DNA of 13,536 bases from an uncultured Clostridia bacterium (GTDB taxonomy: Bacteria; Bacillota; Clostridia; Lachnospirales; Lachnospiraceae): positions 1-13,536 of the forward strand of contig CAMWWR010000010.1 in assembly GCA_947178045.1 (NCBI GenBank), in the 5' to 3' direction. Below, in pieces: positions 1 to 6,603 of this stretch. Under the pieces are notes generated by a model that saw only the letters and a program-made list of their open reading frames with translations, was not told where the DNA came from and searched no databases. Position 1 is the first letter of the stretch. Each line of letters opens with the position of its first letter. The translations under genes and the position numbers were made by a program.

Positions 1-209
1 CTGCATGCCGCGTTGATACGCGCGATCCAGAGCTGTCTGAACTGTCTCTTTCTCTCTCTGCGTCCGGCGAACGAGGATGTCAGCGCTCTCATGACAGACT
101 GCTTCGCAACGCGGTACTGCTTGCTTCTGGCGCCCCTGTAGCCCTTCGCCAGCTTCAAAACTCTATTGTGCTTCTTTTTAGCGTTTAATCCGCCCTTCAC
201 TCTTGCCAT
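1..209 (-). CDS. rplT: 50S ribosomal protein L20, N-terminal part (cut by window edge)
   Basis: This is the first 69 codons of ribosomal protein L20; the rest lies beyond position 1. L20 binds 23S rRNA and is needed for early assembly of the large subunit, and in Firmicutes it can also repress its own operon by binding the infC leader. The translation starts [20 protein letters not shown] and continues with [19 protein letters not shown] and a region containing FAGRRER and [10 protein letters not shown], all hallmarks of the basic L20 N-terminal helix. The ATG at 207-209 follows a GGAGGG site at 217-222. The gene starts 24 bases after rpmI ends, in the conserved order infC-rpmI-rplT. The identification is secure; the C-terminus cannot be seen. 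Confidence 0.97.
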   Translation of the reverse strand, partial: MARVKGGLNAKKKHNRVLKLAKGYRGARSKQYRVAKQSVMRALTSSFAGRRERKRQFRQLWIARINAAC

Positions 210-233
210 TGTCTTTCCCTCCTTACGCCAATC

Positions 234-431
234 TTACAGATATGGTAAAATCTTCTTCATATTTTTAACGTTCGTCGAATCGGTCATGGTGGCCTTTCTG
301 AGATTCCTCTTGGTCTTCTGCGACTTCTTCGTTAAGATATGCTGCTTTCCAGCCTTGAATCTCTTCAGCTTTCCCGTACCGGTCTTTGAAAAACGCTTTG
401 CTGCTGCTCTGCTTGTCTTTAACTTCGGCAT
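234..431 (-). CDS. rpmI: 50S ribosomal protein L35
   Basis: This is a complete 65-residue L35, the usual length for the family. It begins [20 protein letters not shown] and contains [16 protein letters not shown], the typical lysine-rich core, and ends MKKILPYL. L35 is a small basic protein of the large ribosomal subunit. The start is fixed by a GGAGG site at 439-443, seven bases before the ATG. It lies 82 bases downstream of infC and 24 bases upstream of rplT, so it is the middle gene of the standard infC-rpmI-rplT transcript and should share the leader control described at 1021-1257. Nothing about it is odd. Confidence 0.98.
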   Translation of the reverse strand: MPKLKTSRAAAKRFSKTGTGKLKRFKAGKQHILTKKSQKTKRNLRKATMTDSTNVKNMKKILPYL

Positions 432-513
432 GATAATTCCTCCTTAATCTCTTGCGGGCTTGCCGCCCATTTTATTTAACACATCCTGACTCAGTCAAAA
501 TGTCATTAACCAA

Positions 514-1020
514 TCAGTGCTTCTGCGAAAGAAACATAATCATGCTTCTTCCCTCCACCTTTGCAGGCTTGTCAACAACCGCAATGTCCGAGAGCTTCTC
601 GAAGAAGGTGTCGAGGATCTGCCGGCTCGAATTGATGTGCGCCATCTCGCGCCCGCGGAACCGCAGGGAGATCTTGACCTTATCCCCCTTCGTGATGAAC
701 TTCCTGGCCTGGTGCGCCTTTGTGTTCAGATCGTTGTCATCAATGCTCGGCGAGAGGCGGATCTCCTTGATCTCGGTGATTCTCTGCTTCTTCCGGGCCT
801 CCTTCTCCTTTCGGAGCATGTCATACTTATACTTTCCGTAATCAATGATCTTGCAGACCGGCGGCTTTGCGGTCGGTGCGATCTTCACCAAATCAAGCTC
901 TGCGTCCTGAGCAAGCTTATACGCCTCCCTGGCCGACATAATACCAAGCTGTTCTCCGTTTTCTCCGATCAGTCGAACTTCCCTGTCTCTGATCTGCTCG
1001 TTAATCATTAAATCGCTAAT
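514..1020 (-). CDS. infC: Translation initiation factor IF-3 with AUU start codon
   Basis: IF-3 binds the 30S subunit, prevents premature 50S joining and checks the start codon and initiator tRNA. The product is 168 residues, close to the usual length. After a short N-terminal stretch it reads INEQIRDREVRLIGENGEQL, then GIMSAREAYKLAQDAELDLV and PPVCKIIDYGKYKYD (N-terminal domain and linker). The C-terminal domain has KEIRLSP, DKVKISLRFRGREM and EGRSMIMFLSQKH. The start chosen is the ATT at 1018-1020, seven bases after a strong GGAGGTG (1028-1034). The in-frame ATG at 1006-1008 lacks such a site. AUU starts are a known device by which IF-3 represses its own translation. The frame stays open upstream to 1182, but that region is a structured leader. 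First gene of the operon. Confidence 0.97.
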   Translation of the reverse strand: MSDLMINEQIRDREVRLIGENGEQLGIMSAREAYKLAQDAELDLVKIAPTAKPPVCKIIDYGKYKYDMLRKEKEARKKQRITEIKEIRLSPSIDDNDLNTKAHQARKFITKGDKVKISLRFRGREMAHINSSRQILDTFFEKLSDIAVVDKPAKVEGRSMIMFLSQKH

Positions 1021-1027
1021 AGTCTTG

Positions 1028-1034
1028 CACCTCC
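1028..1034 (-). promoter_or_regulatory. Ribosome binding site that selects the AUU start of infC
   Basis: GGAGGTG on the minus strand lies seven bases before the ATT at 1018-1020. It is nearly perfectly complementary to the 3' end of 16S rRNA and at the ideal distance for the ATT, but 19 bases from the first in-frame ATG, so it argues for non-AUG initiation. A short inverted repeat just upstream (ATTGA at 1046-1050 with TCAAT at 1035-1039, transcript sense) abuts the site and could modulate its access. Confidence 0.85.
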
Positions 1035-1110
1035 ATTGATTATGGTCAATCGGGCAGGGGGAACACTTTTCCCCTGCGATCAAGCAGGGAAGCTTCTCCT
1101 CCCTGCGCAT

Positions 1111-1138
1111 AAAAAGAGCGGACAGCATCGCCATCCGC
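1111..1138 (-). terminator. Intrinsic terminator (attenuator) inside the infC leader
   Basis: In transcript sense, GCGGATGGC (1138-1130), the loop GAT, then GCTGTCCGC (1126-1118) form a nine-pair stem including two G-U pairs, followed directly by TCTTTTT (1117-1111). It sits about 120 nt after the predicted transcription start and about 90 nt before infC. It would therefore stop transcription before the operon unless an upstream structure competes with it. This is the expected arrangement for leader attenuation. Confidence 0.75.
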
Positions 1139-1263
1139 CTTACAACAGCAGGACGCAGCCCGCTCCGGGCCTCCTGCCGCAATACACATCATAAACCCTT
1201 TCGCCTTCTGCTGGGGGTGAGAGCGGATACTCTGCTTCCTTGTGATTTACTCACAGCGTTAAC

Positions 1264-1292
1264 AGAATACCACGATTTACCCTCTGTGTCAA
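1264..1292 (-). promoter_or_regulatory. Sigma-70-type promoter of the infC operon
   Basis: On the minus strand there is a perfect -35 box TTGACA (1292-1287), a 17-base spacer, and the -10 box TATTCT (1269-1264). This predicts transcription starting near 1257, just before the leader structures. The region upstream of the -35 is A/T-rich (runs of A and T at 1292-1312), as often seen for strong ribosomal-protein promoters. Confidence 0.85.
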
Positions 1293-1367
1293 GTTTTTTC
1301 AAATTTTTTTCCGCAGCAAACGCATGGGGGCACTCGTGCGTTTGTCTTGCAGCCAGCAGGCAAATCA

Positions 1368-1396
1368 TGGACAGATTTTCCTTTGCATGCTATAAT
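1368..1396 (+). promoter_or_regulatory. Sigma-70-type promoter of the deaminase-like gene
   Basis: On the plus strand, TGGACA (1368-1373) is separated by 17 bases from a perfect TATAAT (1391-1396), which is preceded by TGC, an extended -10 element. Transcription would start near 1403, about 65 bases before the ATG at 1468. It points away from the infC promoter, whose -35 lies 75 bases to the left, so the two form a divergent pair. Confidence 0.8.
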
Positions 1397-1467
1397 GCTT
1401 CTACCGGCCCTTTCCAATGCATTATACAGAGGGCGTAAAATTTTTCACGAAAGCAGGTGCAGAATTC

Positions 1468-1851
1468 ATGAGCATAAACAAATTTCCAGCCGGGTTTGAA
1501 AAGCTGCGGGAGCAGGCCCGCGAGCTCCTGAGCTCCGACCCGTCCGCCGAGCAGGCTGTCGCCGTACTGACCTCCGGGGAGCGCATTTTTTGCTTCGCCA
1601 ACCACGATGTCACTTCCGGCAGCACTGCGGACGAGGCAGCCTTTGTCCGGACCCTTGCGGAAAGCGGGGACACAGAGATTCGAGCTGCCGTATGTATGTG
1701 GAGCGATTCCGCGCTCGACGTCCCGTCGCATCATTTGCGGAAGCTGCTGGCGGACCTGAATCCTTCCAACCTGGAAGCCGGATTTCTCCTCAACGGCGGC
1801 GAATGCTCCATCGTCAAGCCGCTGAAAATACTGCTCTCTCCGGGGCGGTAA
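1468..1851 (+). CDS. Cytidine-deaminase-like protein lacking the zinc ligands
   Basis: The product is 127 residues, close to the 130-136 of tetrameric cytidine deaminases, and follows the same order of elements. There is an N-terminal helix, a strand pair (QAVAVLTSGERIFCFANHDV), then the active-site helix as STADEAAFVRTLAESGDTEI, a strand (AAVCMWSD), the second helix as DVPSHHLRKLLADLNP, and a C-terminal strand ending PLKILLSPGR. In active enzymes the equivalent motifs are (C/H)AE and PCxxC, which hold zinc and the catalytic Glu. Here they read TADE and PSHHL, so all three cysteine positions are lost and Glu has become Asp. It is probably not a deaminase; a regulatory or binding role is possible but unproven. 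The start is the ATG at 1468, eight bases after AGGTG (1455-1459). An in-frame ATG at 1417 has no ribosome site. It appears to stand alone. Confidence 0.7.
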   Translation: MSINKFPAGFEKLREQARELLSSDPSAEQAVAVLTSGERIFCFANHDVTSGSTADEAAFVRTLAESGDTEIRAAVCMWSDSALDVPSHHLRKLLADLNPSNLEAGFLLNGGECSIVKPLKILLSPGR

Positions 1852-1853
1852 AC

Positions 1854-1885
1854 CGGGCAAGGAAGATTTTTTTCTTTCCTGCCCG
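1854..1885 (+). terminator. Imperfect hairpin after the deaminase-like gene (weak terminator candidate)
   Basis: CGGGCA (1854-1859) pairs with TGCCCG (1880-1885), and GGAA and GA inside can pair with bulges. The T-run lies in the loop rather than after the stem, so this is not a canonical intrinsic terminator. It is the only stem-loop right after the stop at 1849-1851. Confidence 0.3.
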
Positions 1886-1975
1886 CCGTGCCGCCGATGC
1901 GCCGGTCCGCCCGGATCAAAAATTGACATATTCTGTTTTTCTTTTAGCATTACCTGCTGTCAGGCGTCTGCGGAC

Positions 1976-2005
1976 TTTACGTCCCCCGTGCGTGTCCGGT
2001 ATAAT
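1976..2005 (+). promoter_or_regulatory. Probable promoter of the esterase gene
   Basis: A perfect TATAAT at 2000-2005 is preceded by TTTACG (1976-1981, four of six -35 matches) with an 18-base spacer, predicting a start near 2012 and a 100-nt leader. A second possible promoter, TTGACA at 1923-1928 with TAGCAT at 1945-1950 (16-base spacer), has the better -35 but the poorer -10. Either could serve the esterase. Confidence 0.55.
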
Positions 2006-2023
2006 ATTGTCAGAAATTATACC

Positions 2024-2078
2024 TGCGCCAATTTGCGCCCGGCATAAGGGGGACGCCGTCCATAGCAAATTGTGCGCA
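2024..2078 (+). repeat. Long inverted repeat in the esterase leader
   Basis: TGCGCCAATTTGC (2024-2036) is inverted as GCAAATTG-T-GCGCA (2065-2078): thirteen pairs with one bulged base around a 28-nt loop. It falls between the predicted transcription start and the ribosome site of the esterase gene, so it could be an RNA stem-loop or a spaced operator. No known regulator motif is recognised. Confidence 0.5.
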
Positions 2079-2112
2079 ATGAGAACACACTGATAATATG
2101 GGAGGTAAATTC

Positions 2113-3276
2113 ATGAAGCGCACTGCAAAATTTCTTTTCCTTACTCTTTCCGCCGCGCTGCTCGCTTCCTGCGGTCAGAAAGAGCCGCAGGCGGACCCGA
2201 CCCGGGAGCCGGAGCTGTCGGCAACACCGGACGCCGCGGGAAATCCGACCACACCAGAGACCAAGCCAACTGCTGAACCGGAACCAACCACACCGGCGAC
2301 CGAGCCAACTACCGAACCGGCTCCAACCAAACCGGCGGCCGAGCCAACCGCTGAGCCGGACCCGACGGAACCGGCAGCCGATCCAACCGCTGAACCGGCC
2401 CCGACCGAACCCGCGGCTGACCCGACCGCCGAGTCAAATCCGACCGAATCCGGCACCCTGCCGGATGGCTTTTCCGCCCTCTGCCCGGACGAGGTTTCGA
2501 AAAAGCGAGCGGATACCGCCTACGGGACGGTGATCCACAAGACCTATGCCTCAAAGACGACCGGGCTGGACCGGGGCGTGAGCATCCTGCTGCCTCCGAA
2601 TTACAGCGATGAGAAAACCTATCCGGTACTCTACCTGCTGCATGGCATCTTCGGAAATGAATATACGCTTATCCAGGACGCGAGCTGCAAAATTCCGGAG
2701 ATTTCCGCGAACCTTGCCGCGGACGGTCTGGCAAAGGAGATGCTCATCGTGCTGCCGGATATGTACGCCAAAACCGATCCGGCGCAGGCTCCGGCCTTCA
2801 CCGCCGAGGCGGTCGCCCCTTACGATAATTTTATCAACGACCTGGTCAACGATCTGATCCCGTATATCGAAGAGAATTTCTCCGTGCTGACCGACCGGGA
2901 AAACCGCGCGATCGCAGGTTTCTCCATGGGCGGCAGAGAAAGCCTGTTCATCGGCTTCTCCCGCCCGGATCTGTTCAGCAGCGTCGGCGCTATCTCGCCG
3001 GCTCCGGGTCTGACGCCCGGCAGGGACTGGGCGATGAGCCATCCGGGACAGTTCCAGGAGGAGGAGCTCGTGTTCGACGCCTCCGCAGAGGTTCCGTATC
3101 TGATGGTCTGCTGCGGCGACAGCGACAAGACCGTCGGTAAATTCCCGGAAAGCTACCATCGGATTATGACCGAAAACGGGGTGGAGCATGTCTGGTACGA
3201 GATACCGGGCGCAGATCACGACTCCACCGCCATCCGCAGCGGACTGAACAATTTCCTGTCCTCGATTTTCCGCTGA
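2113..3276 (+). CDS. Lipoprotein esterase, CE1/Esterase_D type (feruloyl or acetyl xylan esterase-like)
   Basis: The product is 387 residues. Residues 1-20 are a lipoprotein signal (hydrophobic FLFLTLSAALLASC, lipid Cys20), so it is predicted to be anchored on the outer face of the membrane. Residues ~27-113 form a Pro/Thr/Glu/Ala linker with four 13-residue repeats (58-109). The rest is an alpha/beta-hydrolase esterase: PVLYLLHGIFGNE with the oxyanion-side HG, nucleophile Ser271 in GFSMGG, an acidic candidate in CGDSDK (Asp336 or Asp338), and catalytic His369 in GADHDS. CE1 enzymes of this layout remove feruloyl or acetyl groups from xylan, but formylglutathione-hydrolase-like esterases share the fold, so the substrate is inferred. 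The start at 2113 is six bases after GGGAGGT (2100-2106), preferred over the ATG at 2098. It is convergent with the GH5 gene and shares its anchor-linker-enzyme design. Confidence 0.88.
   Translation: MKRTAKFLFLTLSAALLASCGQKEPQADPTREPELSATPDAAGNPTTPETKPTAEPEPTTPATEPTTEPAPTKPAAEPTAEPDPTEPAADPTAEPAPTEPAADPTAESNPTESGTLPDGFSALCPDEVSKKRADTAYGTVIHKTYASKTTGLDRGVSILLPPNYSDEKTYPVLYLLHGIFGNEYTLIQDASCKIPEISANLAADGLAKEMLIVLPDMYAKTDPAQAPAFTAEAVAPYDNFINDLVNDLIPYIEENFSVLTDRENRAIAGFSMGGRESLFIGFSRPDLFSSVGAISPAPGLTPGRDWAMSHPGQFQEEELVFDASAEVPYLMVCCGDSDKTVGKFPESYHRIMTENGVEHVWYEIPGADHDSTAIRSGLNNFLSSIFR
2284..2439 (+). repeat. Four 39-bp tandem repeats coding the Pro/Thr linker
   Basis: Four in-frame units of 39 bases encode 13-residue repeats with the pattern PT(T/K/E)PA-(T/A)-(E/D)-PT(T/A)E-x-x. 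The last two units are closest to each other. The repeat makes an extended linker that holds the esterase domain away from the membrane anchor, and copy number would be prone to change by slippage or recombination. Confidence 0.85.
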
Positions 3277-3291
3277 CGCTCCTGCGCATAA

Positions 3292-3333
3292 ACAGCGGCG
3301 GCAGAAGGCTTCTCTTCCTTCTGCCGCCGCTGT
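3292..3333. terminator. Bidirectional intrinsic terminator between convergent genes
   Basis: A perfect 17-bp stem (3292-3308 with 3317-3333, arms ACAGCGGCGGCAGAAGG and its complement) encloses an 8-base loop. It lies 15 bases after the esterase stop and 24 bases after the GH5 stop on the other strand. Flanking T-tracts are short on both sides (GTTTATG on the minus strand; CTTTCTTT only further out on the plus strand). The GC-rich stem and convergent placement make a shared terminator likely. Confidence 0.82.
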
Positions 3334-3357
3334 CTGCATCCTGTCATTCTGCTTTCT

Positions 3358-4758
3358 TTATTCCGCGTACTTCATCAGCGCAGGCACAATCTCCCCAAAT
3401 CTCCACTTCAGCGCCTTGCGGTCGATGAGGCCGAAAAGTTCCCCTTTGCCGACGAACGCGTTGTTGTCCCACCAGCAGCAGGTGATTCCGCGCGCGCGCG
3501 CCGCCGCGACGTAGGCGGTGGAAAAATCAATTCGCGCCTGCGTATTGCTCTTCGCGCGGGCTCCGAATTCCCCGATCACGATCGGAATGCCGTTCTTGAT
3601 AAACTTTTTGTAGAGATTATCCATAAAGCTGGTAAAGCCGACCAGGTCGCTCTTCTTTTTCCAATCGAATTCTGCGGTGCCGTTTTCGTTCAACGCAAAA
3701 TCATAAGGCGAGTAGGCGTGCACAGAGACGATGAGCTTGTTCTCGGCGCTGTCCTCCGGCAGCACAAAGCCGGAATTGAGCACTCCGTCCGGCGAAGCGC
3801 AGTAGCCCGGCACCATAATGTAGCGCTGCGCATTATTGCCCTCCGACGCGCGGATGGTGTTCACAATCACCTGATTCAGCTCGTTGAGCGCCGCCACGGA
3901 ATCCTTGCAGGAGTCATCGTTCCCGTTGAGCCACCACTCGAAATTCGTCCCGACCATTCTCGGCTCGTTCAGCGTCTCAAAAATCAGATGATCATCATAG
4001 TCCGCGAAGCGCGCGGCGATCTGCTCCCACACGCAGGTCACATAATGCGTCGATTGTTCCAGATACTCGGTGGTCGGATACATAAATTCCGTACTGTTGT
4101 CATGATGGATATTGAGGATGACATACATCCCCTCATCAAGCGCCATATCGACGACCTCCTGCACTCTCGCAATCCACGGCTCACTGATCCGGTAATCGTC
4201 CCCCGTCACATGATTGTGCCAGGACACCGGAATGCGGATGGTCTGAAAACCCGCCTCCTTTATGGCCTGAATCAGCCTCAGCGACGCCTTCGCCCCGCAC
4301 CATGCCGATTCGTAGGCAAGCTCATCCTTCACATTGCAGTCTATGGCGTCAAACGAATTTCCGAGATTCCAGCCGATTTTCATATCCCTGACAAACGCGA
4401 GCGAATCGTTTTCCGGAATTTCAAAGCTCTCTGGCGGTATATCCGGAATCTCGTACTGGATCTCCGGAACAGCCGTCGGCTCGGTGGTCGGCGTCGGTTC
4501 CGGCGTTGCCGTCGGCTCCGGAGTCGGCGTCGGTTCTACAGGTGTCGTCGGCTCTGCAGCAGGGGTCGCTTGCGCCGGTGTTGTCGGATCGGCCGGCGTC
4601 TTCCCCCCGTTTCCGCCGCAGCCGGTCAGCGCGCCCGCCGAAAGCACTCCCGCCAGCAGCAGGGCCAGTATCCTCCGGCTCCCTGTTCTCTGTCCGCCTG
4701 CTCTCCTCCCGGCTCTGTTCTCTCCCAGAGCCCTTGGTTTTTCCGCATTCTTCCTCAT
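3358..4758 (-). CDS. GH5 family cellulase-like lipoprotein (endoglucanase, GH5_4-like)
   Basis: The product is 466 residues. An Arg-rich N-terminal region and hydrophobic core end in the lipobox LTGC (lipid Cys47), so it is predicted as a surface lipoprotein. Residues ~50-100 are a Pro/Thr/Glu linker. From ~120 on it is a glycoside hydrolase family 5 barrel: MKIGWNLGNSFDA (124-138), RIPVSW with Arg175, NIHHD (216-220), FETLNEPR with acid/base Glu265, SVHAYS with His347, IVIGEFGA with nucleophile Glu397, and CCWWDNN (427-433). All GH5 catalytic residues are present. GH5 enzymes cleave beta-1,4-glucans and related glucans; the N-terminal motif resembles subfamily 4 (cellulase, xyloglucanase, lichenase), so the exact substrate is inferred. 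The ATG overlaps the exporter stop (ATGA, 4755-4758) with AGGAG at 4769-4773, which indicates translational coupling. The 46-residue signal region is long for a lipoprotein. Confidence 0.93.
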   Translation of the reverse strand: MRKNAEKPRALGENRAGRRAGGQRTGSRRILALLLAGVLSAGALTGCGGNGGKTPADPTTPAQATPAAEPTTPVEPTPTPEPTATPEPTPTTEPTAVPEIQYEIPDIPPESFEIPENDSLAFVRDMKIGWNLGNSFDAIDCNVKDELAYESAWCGAKASLRLIQAIKEAGFQTIRIPVSWHNHVTGDDYRISEPWIARVQEVVDMALDEGMYVILNIHHDNSTEFMYPTTEYLEQSTHYVTCVWEQIAARFADYDDHLIFETLNEPRMVGTNFEWWLNGNDDSCKDSVAALNELNQVIVNTIRASEGNNAQRYIMVPGYCASPDGVLNSGFVLPEDSAENKLIVSVHAYSPYDFALNENGTAEFDWKKKSDLVGFTSFMDNLYKKFIKNGIPIVIGEFGARAKSNTQARIDFSTAYVAAARARGITCCWWDNNAFVGKGELFGLIDRKALKWRFGEIVPALMKYAE

Positions 4759-6566
4759 TCTCTACCCTCTCCTTTCTTCTGAGCTGTCCGGCCGCTGCCG
4801 TCAGCCTCCTTGTGCAGCTGCAGCTCGTACAGCTTTTTGTAGATTCCGTTCCGGGCCAGCAGCTCCTGATGTGTGCCGCTCTCCCTCAGCTCGCCCTTGT
4901 GCATGACGATAATCTTGTCCGCATGCTGAATGGTTGAGAGACGATGGGCGACCATGATCGTCGTCCTCCCCCTCATCAGCTTCTCCAGCGCCTCCTGAAT
5001 CAGCAGCTCCGTCTCCGTATCAATGTTGGCCGTGGCCTCGTCCATAACAAGGATGGACGGGTCAAAGGCCAGCGTGCGCGCGAAGGACAGCAGCTGCCTC
5101 TGGCCTGCGGAAAGCGTGCTGCCGCGCTCCGTCACCGGCTCGCGGTAGCCGCCCGGAAGCCTGCGGATAAATTCGTCCGCATTAACATACTTTGCGGCCT
5201 GCTCCACCTGATCGTCCGTGATGGACGCATTCTTCAGGCGAATATTACCGCCGATGTCCCCGGTAAAAATAAATACATCCTGCTGCACCTGCCCGATGGC
5301 GGCCCGCAGCCGCGATTTATCCAGCTCGCGGATATCGATGCCGTCCACGGTAATCCGTCCGCGCTGAATGTCGTAATAGCGCCCGATCAGGTTCAGGATC
5401 GAGGATTTGCCCGCGCCGGTCGCACCAACAAACGCCACCCTGGAGCCCGGCTCGATCGTAAAGCTGACATCCTTCAGAATCCACTCCTCGCCCTGATACG
5501 CGAACCATACATGCTCGAACGCGATCCGCCCCCGGAGCTTCTCCGGAGATACCGGCTGCTTCGGCTCCGGGATCATCGTGTCCTCGTCGAGCAGCGTGAA
5601 TATTTTTTCCGCCGACGCCATGGCCGACTGAAGCGTGCCGAACTGCTCCGCCAGCTCCTGAATCGGCTGGAAGAACGAGTTGATGTATTCGATAAAGGTA
5701 TAGAGGGTTCCGACCGTGATCACGCCCTCCAGAACCGAGGCACTGCCCGTGTATATGATACTGACGAGCGCGATGATCGAGAGGAAGTAGATGCTCGGGC
5801 GAAAAACCGCAAACACCATCATTTCCCGGTAATTCGCCCGGTACAGATCCTTGTTTTTCCGGCCGAACTCCGCGTTCTTCTCCCTTTCGCGTGCGAAGAT
5901 CTGGATCACCCGCATGCCCGAGAGATGCTCGGAGAGATAGGTGTTGAGCGCGGTGAGCTTCGTCCGCGTGATCCGGTAGGTCATTCTCGAAATCCTTTTG
6001 AACAGCACTGTCAGCGCTACAATGAACGGCAGGAGCGCAAAGGAAAACAGCGCGATGCGCACGTTGAGCACGAGCATCATCGCCGCAAGCCCGACGATTT
6101 TTACCACATTTTTAATCAGCCGGACAAGAATATTGGCGTACATCTCGTGCAGCGCCTCCACATCGTTCGTGACGCGCGTCACGATCCTGCCGACCGGCGT
6201 AATGTCAAAAAAGCGGAGCGACAGCCGGGTGACATGGTCAAATACCTCCTCGCGGATATTATAAATGATGCTCTGCCCGGTCAGCTGCAGAACCCAGGTC
6301 TGCAGGAAATTGCAGGCGAAGCTCGCGAGCAGCACCGCCAGATAGAGCAGTCCCTGATTCCGGACGGCCGCGAAGGACGCCTGATCCATAAACAGGTCGA
6401 TCACCTTCCCGACAATGATCGGCCGGTAGAGCTCGAGCATCGTGATAAAGAGCACGAGCACAAGGGAGAAAAACATCCAGTGCATGTACGGCCTCGCGTA
6501 CGCGAGCAGCCGCCGGAACACGCCGCGGCCCGCGGATTTTTCTATATCGATCTCTTTTCTGTCCAT
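4755..6566 (-). CDS. ABC exporter half-transporter, catalytic partner (TMD-NBD)
   Basis: This is a 603-residue half-transporter of the type I exporter fold (multidrug/lipid class). Six membrane helices (~30-300) precede the ATPase domain: A-loop Tyr357, Walker A GATGAGKS (381-388), Q-loop VQQD (Q429), signature LSAGQ (485-489), Walker B ILVMDE with catalytic Glu510, and switch His541. Its signature is slightly off consensus (A for G) while its Walker B keeps Glu. The partner upstream shows the reverse, as in heterodimers of the BmrCD/LmrCD/TM287-288 type. Its ATG lies 37 bases after the partner's stop with GAGGT at 6576-6580, and its stop overlaps the GH5 start. The cargo cannot be read from sequence: drug, lipid and peptide exporters all look like this. 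Confidence 0.93.
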   Translation of the reverse strand: MDRKEIDIEKSAGRGVFRRLLAYARPYMHWMFFSLVLVLFITMLELYRPIIVGKVIDLFMDQASFAAVRNQGLLYLAVLLASFACNFLQTWVLQLTGQSIIYNIREEVFDHVTRLSLRFFDITPVGRIVTRVTNDVEALHEMYANILVRLIKNVVKIVGLAAMMLVLNVRIALFSFALLPFIVALTVLFKRISRMTYRITRTKLTALNTYLSEHLSGMRVIQIFAREREKNAEFGRKNKDLYRANYREMMVFAVFRPSIYFLSIIALVSIIYTGSASVLEGVITVGTLYTFIEYINSFFQPIQELAEQFGTLQSAMASAEKIFTLLDEDTMIPEPKQPVSPEKLRGRIAFEHVWFAYQGEEWILKDVSFTIEPGSRVAFVGATGAGKSSILNLIGRYYDIQRGRITVDGIDIRELDKSRLRAAIGQVQQDVFIFTGDIGGNIRLKNASITDDQVEQAAKYVNADEFIRRLPGGYREPVTERGSTLSAGQRQLLSFARTLAFDPSILVMDEATANIDTETELLIQEALEKLMRGRTTIMVAHRLSTIQHADKIIVMHKGELRESGTHQELLARNGIYKKLYELQLHKEADGSGRTAQKKGEGRE

Positions 6567-6603
6567 AACTGGTAAACCTCATTTCCGGCTCGTCCGCCCG
6601 TTG

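Larger units (their letters stand above)
1021..1257 (-). promoter_or_regulatory. Structured 5' leader of infC-rpmI-rplT (probable L20-leader-type attenuator)
   Basis: About 235 nt of transcript lie between the predicted start point and infC. In transcript order the leader holds a long-range GUGAG/CUCAC pairing (1250-1254 with 1217-1221), then a strong two-part hairpin at 1148-1177 (outer arm GCAGGA/TCCTGC, inner arm GCCCG/CGGGC). An intrinsic terminator follows at 1111-1138. Then come two hairpins with near-identical arms (1084-1106, GCAGGGA/TCCCTGC; 1054-1077, GCAGGGGAA/TTCCCCCTGC with a bulge), whose halves could also pair with each other. In Firmicutes this operon is classically controlled by L20 binding a leader that mimics its 23S site and causes termination. 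The position and terminator fit that model, but I could not match the leader to a covariance model. Confidence 0.7.

Noticed and set aside
1021..1182. N-terminal extension of infC to an ATG at 1182
   Set aside because: The frame is open, but it runs through a terminator hairpin and leader stems. The strong ribosome site at 1028-1034 sits before the ATT at 1018-1020, and IF-3 proteins start near there.
2551..3339. Minus-strand open frame opposite the esterase
   Set aside because: It runs through the terminator hairpin, has no ribosome site or domain, and mirrors a well-supported enzyme.
4620..4758. Twin-arginine (Tat) signal in the GH5 protein
   Set aside because: There is an SRR before the hydrophobic core, but the consensus Phe-Leu-Lys is missing and a good lipobox (LTGC) is present, so a Sec lipoprotein is more likely.
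4944..6575. Long plus-strand open frame of 543 codons opposite the exporter
   Set aside because: It is rich in Arg, His, Asp and Pro, with no recognisable domain, and is fully antisense to a convincing ABC protein. It is a by-product of GC-rich codon use, as is the 601-codon frame at 7108-8913.
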